A DNA stretch of 10,770 bases from an uncultured Porphyromonas sp. (lineage in GTDB: Bacteria > Bacteroidota > Bacteroidia > Bacteroidales > Porphyromonadaceae), in NCBI GenBank assembly GCA_945867245.1, contig CAMBHQ010000016.1, positions 1 through 10,770 of the forward strand, given 5' to 3'. The position numbers and the translations under genes are program-made. Position 1 is the first letter of the stretch. Every line of letters starts with the position of its first letter. The notes beneath the pieces are model-generated. The model was not told where the DNA came from. It worked only from the letters and a program-made list of their open reading frames with translations, and did not search any database. Shown piece after piece: positions 1-6,256 of this stretch.

Positions 1-55
1 CGAACCTTAACAAACAGGACCAGAATCTGTTGTGCTACCATTACACCATGAGGCA
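1..55 (-). tRNA. tRNA-Gln (anticodon CTG), 3' end cut by the window edge
   Basis: Read on the minus strand, the 5' acceptor strand TGCCTCA is followed by T8, a D-arm containing GGTGTAATGGTAGCAC, and an anticodon arm ACAGA-TTCTGGT-CCTGT. The 7-nt loop puts CTG at positions 34-36, so it decodes CAG. The T-arm begins at AAGGTTCG and then runs off position 1, so the 3' acceptor strand and CCA cannot be checked. The base pair at 31-39 would be an A-C mismatch; the other four anticodon-stem pairs are canonical. The D-arm and loop match the usual Gln isoacceptor pattern of Bacteroidota as I recall it. CAG is the visibly preferred Gln codon in the neighbouring genes, which fits a dedicated CTG tRNA. 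Confidence 0.9.
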
Positions 56-82
56 GTGTGAGCGTCTTGCTCTTTTCACGTG

Positions 83-112
83 CAAAGGTAGCAATAATTC
101 TGATAACTGCAA
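83..112 (-). promoter_or_regulatory. Promoter of the tRNA-Gln gene
   Basis: On the minus strand TACCTTTG (plus positions 83-90) matches the Bacteroidota -7 consensus TAnnTTTG. A TTG (plus 110-112) sits exactly 19 nt upstream, as the -33 element should. Transcription would begin near 76, leaving a leader of about 20 nt before the mature tRNA 5' end at 55. This is the best two-part promoter match in the window. Confidence 0.72.
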
Positions 113-215
113 TAGAGTTGGCAAAAAATTATTCGCCCCCTACCCGCTCCGATAGCTCAGCACAGATGCGACTACTAGCCCAGCAATCGTACACTAGCCT
201 CTGTACAATCGGTCA

Positions 216-296
216 CCTAATAGGCAGACAAGTGGCCACCTAATAGGCGGCCACTTGTCTGCCTACCGAGTCGACGATCGTCCGCCTATTAGGCGG
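216..296. promoter_or_regulatory. Cluster of CCTA-N-TAGG palindromes in 23-bp phase; possible operator or repeat array
   Basis: Three CCTA-N-TAGG sites occur: 216-224 (centre 220), 239-247 (centre 243) and 285-293 (centre 289). The third extends to a perfect 15-bp palindrome, CCGCCTATTAGGCGG, at 282-296. Centre spacings are 23 and 46 bp, and a CCTA half-site (262-265) marks the intermediate phase at 266, although the dyad about 243 makes that half-site inevitable. The 12-mer CACCTAATAGGC is directly repeated at 214-225 and 237-248. CCTAATAGGCGG (239-250) is inverted at 282-293. What binds here, if anything, is unknown. Confidence 0.45.
221..265. repeat. 45-bp near-perfect palindrome (17-bp arms, CCTAATAGG core)
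   Basis: TAGGCAGACAAGTGGCC (221-237) is perfectly repeated in inverse at 249-265. The 11 nt between them contain CCTA-A-TAGG, itself a palindrome centred on 243. The whole segment is therefore dyad-symmetric about position 243 with one mismatch (A238/C248). As RNA it would fold into a very stable hairpin. There is no following T-run on either strand, so a simple intrinsic terminator is not the obvious explanation. It could be a repeat element, an operator or a bidirectional transcription stop. Confidence 0.8.
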
Positions 297-586
297 CTAT
301 GAGGCCGATAAATACAGGCGCTCCGAGGTGGGTCTTAGAGGGCCTAGCCCCCTCAGCGGTCTAGAAAGCCTTCAGCGGGCACTACTTCGCCCCTATTGCG
401 CCAAAGCCCTACCTAAGCACCAACTAATTAGGACGATATTGGTCTATCTATTGAGTAGTGTCCCAGGGAGAGTATGCCCAAACAAAACGACAAACAACTA
501 ATTATCAAAGTATTAAGACACAAATCAAAGATAAAGGCCCTAGAATCTGAATTACTCTTCGCCCCCAAATTACGGGCTATGCCATC

Positions 587-594
587 TAACTTTG
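587..594 (+). promoter_or_regulatory. Promoter -7 element for the TonB-dependent receptor
   Basis: TAACTTTG matches TAnnTTTG and is followed by TAATG. The predicted transcription start near 602 leaves a leader of about 28 nt before the ATG at 630. No TTG is found at the expected -33 spacing, so the upstream half is weak. No Shine-Dalgarno sequence precedes the start, only A-rich sequence. Confidence 0.55.
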
Positions 595-629
595 TAATGC
601 AAAGCCAAACTACCAAATAACATAAATAT

Positions 630-2732
630 ATGCAGATACTTAATACCTCTATAATACGACGAGCCACGCTCGTATGCTCTATCCTGAGTCTCGGCATCTG
701 GGCGCAGGCCGAAGAGCTGGACTCTATCAAGCACAACTACGACTTAGCCGAGCTACAGGTTACGGCCACTAAGAGACAAACCCTCAAGCACGCTCTCCCC
801 TCTAGCGTAAGCATCCTCGGTAAGCGCCTTCTGGAGCAGACGCAGTTCCAAGGCATCAAAGACCTAGGGGCCACCGCTCCCAACGTACATATCCCCGACT
901 TCGGCTCGGGCCTGTCTACGCCTATCTTCATCCGTGGTATCGGCTCTCGTCGCCTCGGTATGGTCGGTCTTTACAGCGACGGAGTACCCCTCCTGGAGAA
1001 CGCCACTATCGACGGCGACTACCACGACCTCCGCACCATCGAGATCCTACGCGGGCCACAGGGGACTATCTACGGACGTGGGGCCATGGGCGGTATCATC
1101 AATATGCGCAGCTACCGCCCTCTAGAGGAGCAGTTCACACAGGTGAATATCCTCGGCGGTCAGTATGGGCTCTATGGCATCAACGGACAGAGCTATCAGC
1201 GGGTGAGCGAGCGCCTAGGCCTCGGTGCTAGCCTAGGTTATCTGCATCGTGGAGGGTATCATACCAATATTTCGACAGGGGAGCCAGCAGACAAGCTCAG
1301 TAACACCTCGGCCAAGCTGTCTATGCAGTACCGCCACAACGGCTGGGATATCTACGGCTTCGCCCACTACCAGTATCGCGACCAAGGGGGCTATCCCTAC
1401 GCAGTGGTCGCTGCCGATGGTACGCTCCCCGAGGTTGAGTATGGTTTGCCTAGCTACTACCAGCGCAAGCTCCTGACTACAGGGCTGAGCATCGAGCGTC
1501 AGTTCGATAACGGACTACTCCTCAAGAGCGGTACCAGCTATCAGTACCTCAAAGACGAGATGGTAATGGACCAAGACTTTACAGTTATGCCCATGATATC
1601 AATACTACAGAAGTCCCACAAGCACCTAGTCACCGAGGAGCTATCTATCTCGCGTAGCCGAGGGCGCTACAGCTGGGTAACGGGGGTCTACGGATTCTAT
1701 ATCAGTAGCGACAAGAGCGTACAAAACGATATCAAGATGCCCCCCCGTATGCACAGCGATATATTGCTCACCTATGATGAGCCGAGCTATGGCCTAGCGC
1801 TCTACCATCAGTCGAGCTATCAGATTACCGAGCGCCTTACGGCCGAGCTGGGTCTGCGCTACGACTGGGAGCATAGCCGACAGACCTATGGCAATACGAC
1901 CCGCAACCGACTAAACAATCAGGTTACGACCCGAGAGCTACCCGCCAAGAGCAGTTATCAGCAGTTCACGCCCAAGGCCTCGCTTAGCTATCGTCTCGGA
2001 GACGAACACCGTCTCTATGCCTCGGTGCTAAGGGGCTATCAGCCCGGAGGCTTCAACGTCCAGTTCGACAGCCCCGAGGAGCAGAGCTACAAGCCCGAGT
2101 ATAGCTGGAACTACGAGTTAGGTACGCACCTCTACTTCCTCAATGGCCGACTACAGGTAGACGCTGCCGCCTATTATATAGACTGGGAGCAACAGCAGGT
2201 ACAGCAGGCCGTGATACAACAGCTCGGCTCCAAGATTATGAATGCAGGTCGCTCACGCAGCGTTGGTGCCGAGCTAGCCCTCGCCTACCGCCCTATCGAG
2301 GGACTCAACCTCGGGGCCTCTTATGGCTACACCAAGGCCACGTACCAGAGTTACGAGGAGGTGGTATCCAAGACTGTTACCCTCTCGCACAACGGCAAGT
2401 ATATCCCCCTAGTGCCCAAGCATACGGTATCGGCACGTGCGGACTACGCCTTCGCTACGGGTCTCCGCTGGCTCGAGGGTATCAAGCTAGGTGTGCAATA
2501 TCGTGGTCTGGGCGATATTCACTGGGATAATGCCAACGCACAGCGTCAGGCCTTCTACAGCCTAGTGGATGCTCAGATAGGCTTCAACAGTGGTGCCTTC
2601 ACCCTAGAGCTATGGGGACGCAACCTCGCCAATACAGACTATCGAGCCTTCCAGTTCGCCTCTCAGGGGCGACAGCTTGCCCAGCGTGGGACGCCACGCC
2701 ACTTCGGCGGGACACTGCGTATCAGACTATAA
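630..2732 (+). CDS. TonB-dependent outer-membrane receptor (iron-complex or similar ligand)
   Basis: This 700-residue protein should form an outer-membrane beta-barrel that imports a scarce ligand using TonB-ExbBD energy. A signal peptide spans residues 1-27 (twin Arg, hydrophobic core, cleavage after AQA). A TonB-box-like ELQVTAT lies at 41-47. The plug domain, about 50-160, shows FIRGIGSR, GLYSDGVPL and the signature IEILRGPQGTIYGRGAMGG at 137-155. The remainder is a Tyr-rich barrel with alternating strands. There is no N-terminal carboxypeptidase-like domain and no SusD gene follows, so it is not a SusC glycan importer. Family layout fits siderophore, haem or corrinoid receptors; the ligand cannot be told from sequence alone. 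It ends in LRIRL, whereas most barrel proteins end in an aromatic residue. It appears monocistronic: its own promoter lies upstream and a hairpin follows. The ATG is supported by the signal peptide directly after it. Confidence 0.93.
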   Translation: MQILNTSIIRRATLVCSILSLGIWAQAEELDSIKHNYDLAELQVTATKRQTLKHALPSSVSILGKRLLEQTQFQGIKDLGATAPNVHIPDFGSGLSTPIFIRGIGSRRLGMVGLYSDGVPLLENATIDGDYHDLRTIEILRGPQGTIYGRGAMGGIINMRSYRPLEEQFTQVNILGGQYGLYGINGQSYQRVSERLGLGASLGYLHRGGYHTNISTGEPADKLSNTSAKLSMQYRHNGWDIYGFAHYQYRDQGGYPYAVVAADGTLPEVEYGLPSYYQRKLLTTGLSIERQFDNGLLLKSGTSYQYLKDEMVMDQDFTVMPMISILQKSHKHLVTEELSISRSRGRYSWVTGVYGFYISSDKSVQNDIKMPPRMHSDILLTYDEPSYGLALYHQSSYQITERLTAELGLRYDWEHSRQTYGNTTRNRLNNQVTTRELPAKSSYQQFTPKASLSYRLGDEHRLYASVLRGYQPGGFNVQFDSPEEQSYKPEYSWNYELGTHLYFLNGRLQVDAAAYYIDWEQQQVQQAVIQQLGSKIMNAGRSRSVGAELALAYRPIEGLNLGASYGYTKATYQSYEEVVSKTVTLSHNGKYIPLVPKHTVSARADYAFATGLRWLEGIKLGVQYRGLGDIHWDNANAQRQAFYSLVDAQIGFNSGAFTLELWGRNLANTDYRAFQFASQGRQLAQRGTPRHFGGTLRIRL

Positions 2733-2778
2733 CCTGACAATCATAGTACCTCGACAACACCACTTTAGCTAACCATTG

Positions 2779-2820
2779 TAGCGTGCAGTACAGAGCCCTC
2801 TGTGCTGCACGCTGCTCTTT
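2779..2820 (+). terminator. Hairpin terminator after the receptor gene
   Basis: GCGTGCAGTACAGAG (2781-2795) pairs with CTCTGTGCTGCACGC (2798-2812) through 15 bp including one G-U wobble, with outer A-T and T-G pairs. The sequence TGCTCTTT follows, a modest T-rich tail. Its place 46 bp after the receptor stop and before the sialidase promoter suits transcription termination. Confidence 0.75.
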
Positions 2821-2849
2821 GGGGATATTGCTCTCTAGTATCTATATTA

Positions 2850-2869
2850 TATATTGCCTATCTTTGTAA
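2850..2869 (+). promoter_or_regulatory. Promoter of the sialidase-CDF unit
   Basis: TATCTTTG at 2859-2866 is a full match to the Bacteroidota -7 element, within ATTGCCTATCTTTGTAA. The same 17-bp segment with one change precedes the Dcp gene. No TTG lies 19 nt upstream; the nearest is at 2828-2830, too far away. The ATG at 2908 would follow a leader of about 35 nt. Confidence 0.65.
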
Positions 2870-2907
2870 CACATAATGACTAACTACTAAACTCCATAAC
2901 ATTTAGA

Positions 2908-3318
2908 ATGACAAAGATGCTGACCCTAGGGCTTAGTCTAGCCCTCACCGCCGGAGCCTTTGCTCAGACGCCACTCAAGCACGATACCTACCTCGAGCTA
3001 AATGGCGAGACACAGTACCTCAGCGTGCCGAGCCATCCCGACTTTGATATCCCTGCCGGCCGTAGCTACACCTATACTTTTTGGGTCTATGGATACCGCA
3101 CCTTCATATACACAGATGCCCCACGCATTATCTCCCGTAGAGATGTGGGCAAGGTAGCGCCCGACAGCCTCAACCGCTCGGGCTACGACCTGCTAGCCCT
3201 GCGCACGACGAGCAATAACTTCCTCGGGGCGAGCCTCGTGGATGCCGCAGGTACAGCCAGCCAGGCCTTCGACGGATGGGCACAGCCCCCCCAGGCTTTC
3301 TCTCTGCGCCCGTGTTAG
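2908..3318 (+). CDS. N-terminal fragment of the sialidase: signal peptide and first half of the LamG-like domain
   Basis: As the sequence stands, translation from the ATG at 2908 gives 136 residues. A signal peptide (hydrophobic core LTLGLSLALTAGAFA, cleavage before QTPLKH) is followed by LELNGETQYLSVPSHPDFDI and later YTFWVYGY, both typical of the opening strands of a concanavalin-like LamG fold. The last dozen or so residues before the stop (PPQAFSLRPC) do not resemble the family, consistent with a frame error starting near the C7 run. On its own the fragment would be an incomplete jelly-roll and is unlikely to be stable. It is listed separately because an automatic annotation would probably report it. 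Confidence 0.55.
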   Translation: MTKMLTLGLSLALTAGAFAQTPLKHDTYLELNGETQYLSVPSHPDFDIPAGRSYTYTFWVYGYRTFIYTDAPRIISRRDVGKVAPDSLNRSGYDLLALRTTSNNFLGASLVDAAGTASQAFDGWAQPPQAFSLRPC

Positions 3319-3381
3319 CTCGGCGCACTCGAGGGTGCCCGTTCGGGCGGTGCTATTCGTCTATATGTCGATGGGCAGGAG

Positions 3382-5199
3382 GTGCGCAAGGCCGACAAGG
3401 ATATACGCGCCTGGGTAGCTCAGAATGGCTTGCCACTCTTCATCGGGGCAGGGCAGAGAGAGGGCAAGCCCTTCGCGCACTTCCACGGACGACTAGATAA
3501 CGTCCGCCTATACCAGCGCGCCCTAAGTGGAGAGGAGATCCTACAGGACCGCAACACAGAGCGCATTGACCCCAAGACAGCGAGCCTCGTAGCGGCCTTC
3601 GACTTCGAGGGCCTCAAGCCTGGCGACACACAGCATACCGATGCTACAGGTCGGCACACGGCTACACTGCACAACTATCCCGCCCGAACGGCTCATAGCC
3701 TCATCAAGACCTACGATGCTCACCGTAGCAATGGACACCTCATCGGCCGTGGTGCAGGGCAGGCCCTGAGCGTCTTCGCCCTCGGACTAGAAGGGACGGG
3801 CAAGCTACAGGAAGTAGAGCTAGCGACACCCGATGCTAGCCATCTGCGCAACATCAGCCGCTACCGCCTATACCTCACAGACAACGGCGACCGCTACGAC
3901 CATCGTAGCCCTGGTACGCTCGTGGCAGAGGGCAAGCCTGCGCCCAACAAGACTATCCTACGTGCCGTAAAAAACACGCCTACACTCAGCCGACACAGCC
4001 GTCTATGGCTGGTGGCAGATGTGGCCAGCAAGGCTACAGAGGGCGACACGCTGACGACGCAGGTACAGCGTATTAGGATGCAGGGCGCTCCCGACTTCGT
4101 GCCCCAGGCACAGGCCTACCAGCACGAAATCGTCCTACAGCGTGTACTGGTATGGACGCCTGGCGAAGACAAATCGGCCCACTACCGCATTCCCTCTATC
4201 GTACGCCTAAACAACGGCAATCTAGTAGCCGGTATAGACCGACGCAAGACCACTGACTACGACCTCCCCTCGGATATTGATGTAGAGGTAAAGATTAGCA
4301 AGGACAACGGCCGCACGTGGTCGCGCCCCATCACCGTGGCCAAGGGTACTCCCGAGCACGGCTATGGCGATGCAGCTATGGCTACGGATGGTAAGAATAT
4401 CTACATGGTGATGGTAGCAGGCTCGGGGCTATGGTTCTACCCCTCGAGCGCCAAGAAGCCTCTAGAGATGTACTTCAGCAAGAGTACGGACGGAGGACTG
4501 ACCTGGACGCCAGTAGTGGAGATTACCTCGCAGGTCTATACCGACAAGTATCCTAACGGCGGTTTCTTCGGCTCGGGCAATGGTATCATCACCAGTAAGG
4601 GGCGCATAGCCTTCGTAGCAGCTCTGCGTACCGAGGCGAAGTGGGGCGGCAATATGGACAACGTGATGGTCTACTCGGACGACCTCGGTAAGACCTGGCA
4701 CAGCTCGCCCGTGGCACGCACCAACGGAGACGAGGCCAAGGTCATAGAGCTGGCGAATGGCGACCTCCTCATCTCTAGCCGTAACCGCGCATGGCGCCCT
4801 ACGCCACGTACCTACGTCCTCAGCAAAGACCATGGTATGACGTGGTCTGAGCCTGCCACGTGGACGGAGCTAATGGGTAATGCCTGCAACACGGCTCTGA
4901 CGCGCTACTCGCTCGCTAGCGAAGGCAAGGGCGCCAAGAACATCCTCCTACATACGCTTATCGAGAGCACACGCCGCGACCACCTACGTATATATATGAG
5001 CGAGGACGAGGGCAAGACCTGGCCTGTCGGCAATACGCTCTGCGATGGCGAGGCAGCCTATAGCGAGGTTACACGCCTAAGGAATGGCAATATCGGTATC
5101 ATCAGTGAGGAGAACGACCGCCCTGCCTACGACATCTATTTCACAGAGGTAAGCCTAGACTGGATTAAGAAGGGCAAGCCTCTCCCTAAGACGAAGTAA
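3382..5199 (+). CDS. Sialidase catalytic fragment (rest of LamG-like domain, BNR-associated domain, BNR propeller)
   Basis: The frame is open from directly after the TAG; the GTG at 3382 is only a nominal start, inside the LamG motif LYVDG. The first in-frame ATG is at 4078, shortly before the propeller, and would give a 373-residue catalytic domain without a signal peptide. Numbered from 3382: YRIP with the first triad Arg at 268-271; DRRKT followed by DLPSDID, which supplies the acid/base Asp; Asp boxes at 306-313, 368-375, 432-439, 481-488 and 540-547, each S-x-D-x-G-x-T-W; GDEAK with the conserved Glu; SSRNR with a triad Arg; AAYSEVT with the nucleophilic Tyr. All visible catalytic motifs are present, so the domain has not decayed. 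Without an attached signal peptide it would remain in the cytoplasm unless readthrough or correction joins it to the upstream part. Confidence 0.8.
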   Translation: MRKADKDIRAWVAQNGLPLFIGAGQREGKPFAHFHGRLDNVRLYQRALSGEEILQDRNTERIDPKTASLVAAFDFEGLKPGDTQHTDATGRHTATLHNYPARTAHSLIKTYDAHRSNGHLIGRGAGQALSVFALGLEGTGKLQEVELATPDASHLRNISRYRLYLTDNGDRYDHRSPGTLVAEGKPAPNKTILRAVKNTPTLSRHSRLWLVADVASKATEGDTLTTQVQRIRMQGAPDFVPQAQAYQHEIVLQRVLVWTPGEDKSAHYRIPSIVRLNNGNLVAGIDRRKTTDYDLPSDIDVEVKISKDNGRTWSRPITVAKGTPEHGYGDAAMATDGKNIYMVMVAGSGLWFYPSSAKKPLEMYFSKSTDGGLTWTPVVEITSQVYTDKYPNGGFFGSGNGIITSKGRIAFVAALRTEAKWGGNMDNVMVYSDDLGKTWHSSPVARTNGDEAKVIELANGDLLISSRNRAWRPTPRTYVLSKDHGMTWSEPATWTELMGNACNTALTRYSLASEGKGAKNILLHTLIESTRRDHLRIYMSEDEGKTWPVGNTLCDGEAAYSEVTRLRNGNIGIISEENDRPAYDIYFTEVSLDWIKKGKPLPKTK

Positions 5200-5205
5200 T
5201 AACGA

Positions 5206-6156
5206 ATGGCACACTTACATGGCCACGGCGCCTGTGGGCATCACCACGACCACGAGCATGCGCACCACGACCACCACGGGCATCTAGCCCATGGTGCAGG
5301 GGGCAATATCCTCGTTGCCTTCCTCCTCAACCTCGGCTTTACTATCGTAGAGCTAGTGGGCGGTCTGTACACTGGTAGCGTGGCCATCCTCTCGGACGCT
5401 CTACACGATGCTGGCGACTGCGTTTCGCTAGGGCTGGCGTGGTATCTAGAGCGTCTGAGCATCAAGGGACGAGACAAGCACTTCAGCTATGGCTACAAGC
5501 GCTTCTCTCTACTCTCGGCGCTACTCATCTCCTCCATTCTGCTGGTCGGCTCGCTGATAATGATTTACACGGCCATAGGCAAGGTGCTCAATCCGACGCC
5601 TGTGCAGGCCGAGGGGATGTTCGCCCTAGCGCTCCTAGGGATAGCAGTCAATGGCTATGCGGCCTGGCGCATGATGGGCAATGCCTCGCTCAGCGACCGT
5701 GCCCTGCGCCTACACCTACTAGAGGATGTCCTCGGCTGGGTAGCCGTGCTAGTGGTGAGCGTAGTGATGTACTTCGTAGAGCTACCCATCCTAGACCCAC
5801 TGCTCTCTATAGCTATCTCTCTGTGGATACTCTACAACGTGTGCCACAACCTCCGTGATACGCTGCACATCCTGCTACAGGGTGTCCCCGAGGGTATAGA
5901 TACCGAGGCTCTAGAGCAGGAGCTACGCACGCTACCTGCCGTGCTAGATGTACACGATATTCACGTCTGGACGATGAATGGGCAGGAGCATATAGCCTCG
6001 CTACACGTTGTCCACAGCTGCGAGGTCTGCGGAGATGCTAGCGCCATTGCCGAGCTCAAGCATCAGGTCCGGCATATAGCCGAGCATCACGGCCTGAGCC
6101 ATATCACCATCGAATTGGACCCCGAGGGTGAGGCCTGCGGTGCCTGCTGCGACTAG
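5206..6156 (+). CDS. Cation diffusion facilitator (CDF) metal exporter with His-rich N-terminus and Cys-rich tail
   Basis: This 316-residue inner-membrane antiporter of the CzcD/ZitB type exports Zn2+ or related divalent metals in exchange for protons. The first 30 residues contain 14 His, a probable cytoplasmic metal-binding arm. Six membrane segments follow (about 34-56, 60-82, 101-125, 135-155, 172-190, 192-210). The transport-site ligands are in place: D64 and H67 (with D71) in SDALHDAGD of segment 2, and H170 and D174 in HLLED of segment 5. The C-terminal dimerisation domain begins near 215 and contains VHDIHVW. Less usual are CEVC near 270 and the terminal CGACCD, which could bind thiophilic metal such as Cd or sense metal. 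The ATG lies 6 bp after the sialidase stop, so the two are probably co-transcribed and may be translationally coupled. The exact metal cannot be assigned. Confidence 0.93.
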   Translation: MAHLHGHGACGHHHDHEHAHHDHHGHLAHGAGGNILVAFLLNLGFTIVELVGGLYTGSVAILSDALHDAGDCVSLGLAWYLERLSIKGRDKHFSYGYKRFSLLSALLISSILLVGSLIMIYTAIGKVLNPTPVQAEGMFALALLGIAVNGYAAWRMMGNASLSDRALRLHLLEDVLGWVAVLVVSVVMYFVELPILDPLLSIAISLWILYNVCHNLRDTLHILLQGVPEGIDTEALEQELRTLPAVLDVHDIHVWTMNGQEHIASLHVVHSCEVCGDASAIAELKHQVRHIAEHHGLSHITIELDPEGEACGACCD

Positions 6157-6242
6157 TAGGACGACAAACGGCCACTAAGCACAGTTTAATAATACTAAAA
6201 GGCGTCGAATAGACGTTATCTAAGGAAATACATAAATCCAAT

Positions 6243-6256
6243 AAAAGGAAACTAAT
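6243..6256 (+). promoter_or_regulatory. Ribosome binding site of the TlpA-like gene
   Basis: AAAAGGAAA at 6243-6251 contains AGGA ending 7 nt before the ATG at 6257. It is the clearest Shine-Dalgarno-like site in the window and fixes that start. No TAnnTTTG promoter and no strong hairpin was seen in the 100-bp gap before it, only a 6-bp stem with wobbles (GGCGTC/GACGTT near 6201-6217). Confidence 0.5.

Larger units (their letters stand above)
56..629. other. Gene-free region between tRNA-Gln and the TonB-dependent receptor
   Basis: I find no credible coding sequence here. The short open frames lack a recognisable protein pattern, and the 102-codon minus-strand frame at 428-736 overlaps the receptor's signal peptide. 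From left to right it holds the tRNA promoter, a cluster of CCTA-N-TAGG palindromes (216-296), an unassigned GC-rich stretch (about 300-420) with only weak short dyads, an AT-rich stretch (about 480-580), and the receptor promoter near 587. No riboswitch core was recognised. Confidence 0.7.
2908..5199 (+). pseudogene. nanH: Secreted exo-sialidase (BNR neuraminidase), interrupted by an in-frame TAG
   Basis: The intact gene would encode about 763 residues of a glycoside hydrolase family 33 type sialidase, releasing terminal sialic acid from host glycoconjugates. Order: signal peptide (first ~20 residues, cleavage after AFA), LamG-like carbohydrate-binding domain (about 3000-3540), a BNR-associated N-terminal beta-sandwich (about 3590-4110), then the catalytic six-bladed propeller (about 4140-5180). 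The YRIP motif is at 4183-4194 and five Asp boxes are visible. A TAG at 3316-3318 stops translation inside the LamG-like domain, yet the open frame on both sides is the same (frame 1). Either this is a single nonsense change, or two compensating indels lie around the C7 run at 3286-3292; the local sequence in frame 1 does not fit LamG well, which favours the latter. It could also be an assembly error. The first CDS of a likely operon with the CDF gene. Confidence 0.75.

Noticed and set aside
58..243. 61-codon plus-strand open frame next to the tRNA
   Set aside because: It runs over the tRNA promoter and into the large palindrome, has no ribosome binding site and no protein-like pattern.
239..293. 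Invertible promoter flanked by inverted repeats, as in phase-variable Bacteroidota loci
   Set aside because: The 12-bp inverted repeats flank only 31 bp, which contain no TAnnTTTG element in either direction, and no invertase gene is nearby.
56..629. Integrative element attached to the tRNA gene
   Set aside because: Integration normally targets the tRNA 3' end, which lies outside the window; this region is on the 5' side, has no integrase and no repeated tRNA segment.
300..629. Cobalamin or other riboswitch upstream of the receptor
   Set aside because: No conserved riboswitch core was recognised, and the predicted transcript leader is only about 28 nt.
428..736. 102-codon open frame on the minus strand with several hydrophobic stretches
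   Set aside because: It overlaps the receptor promoter and signal-peptide region in antisense, shows no recognisable family pattern, and its C-terminal part comes from AT-rich non-coding DNA.
3316..3318. Recoded TAG (programmed readthrough or pyrrolysine)
   Set aside because: No readthrough context or recoding element was seen, and pyrrolysine use is not expected in this group. Mutation or sequence error is simpler.
3276..3500. Separate 74-codon gene in the third frame across the sialidase break
   Set aside because: It is an out-of-frame reading of the sialidase. Its downstream part lies antithetic to the well-conserved LamG frame; only the first few codons may reflect the ancestral frame.
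4462..4833. 123-codon minus-strand frame inside the sialidase
   Set aside because: It is antisense to conserved Asp boxes and arises from the GC-rich codon pattern of the real gene.
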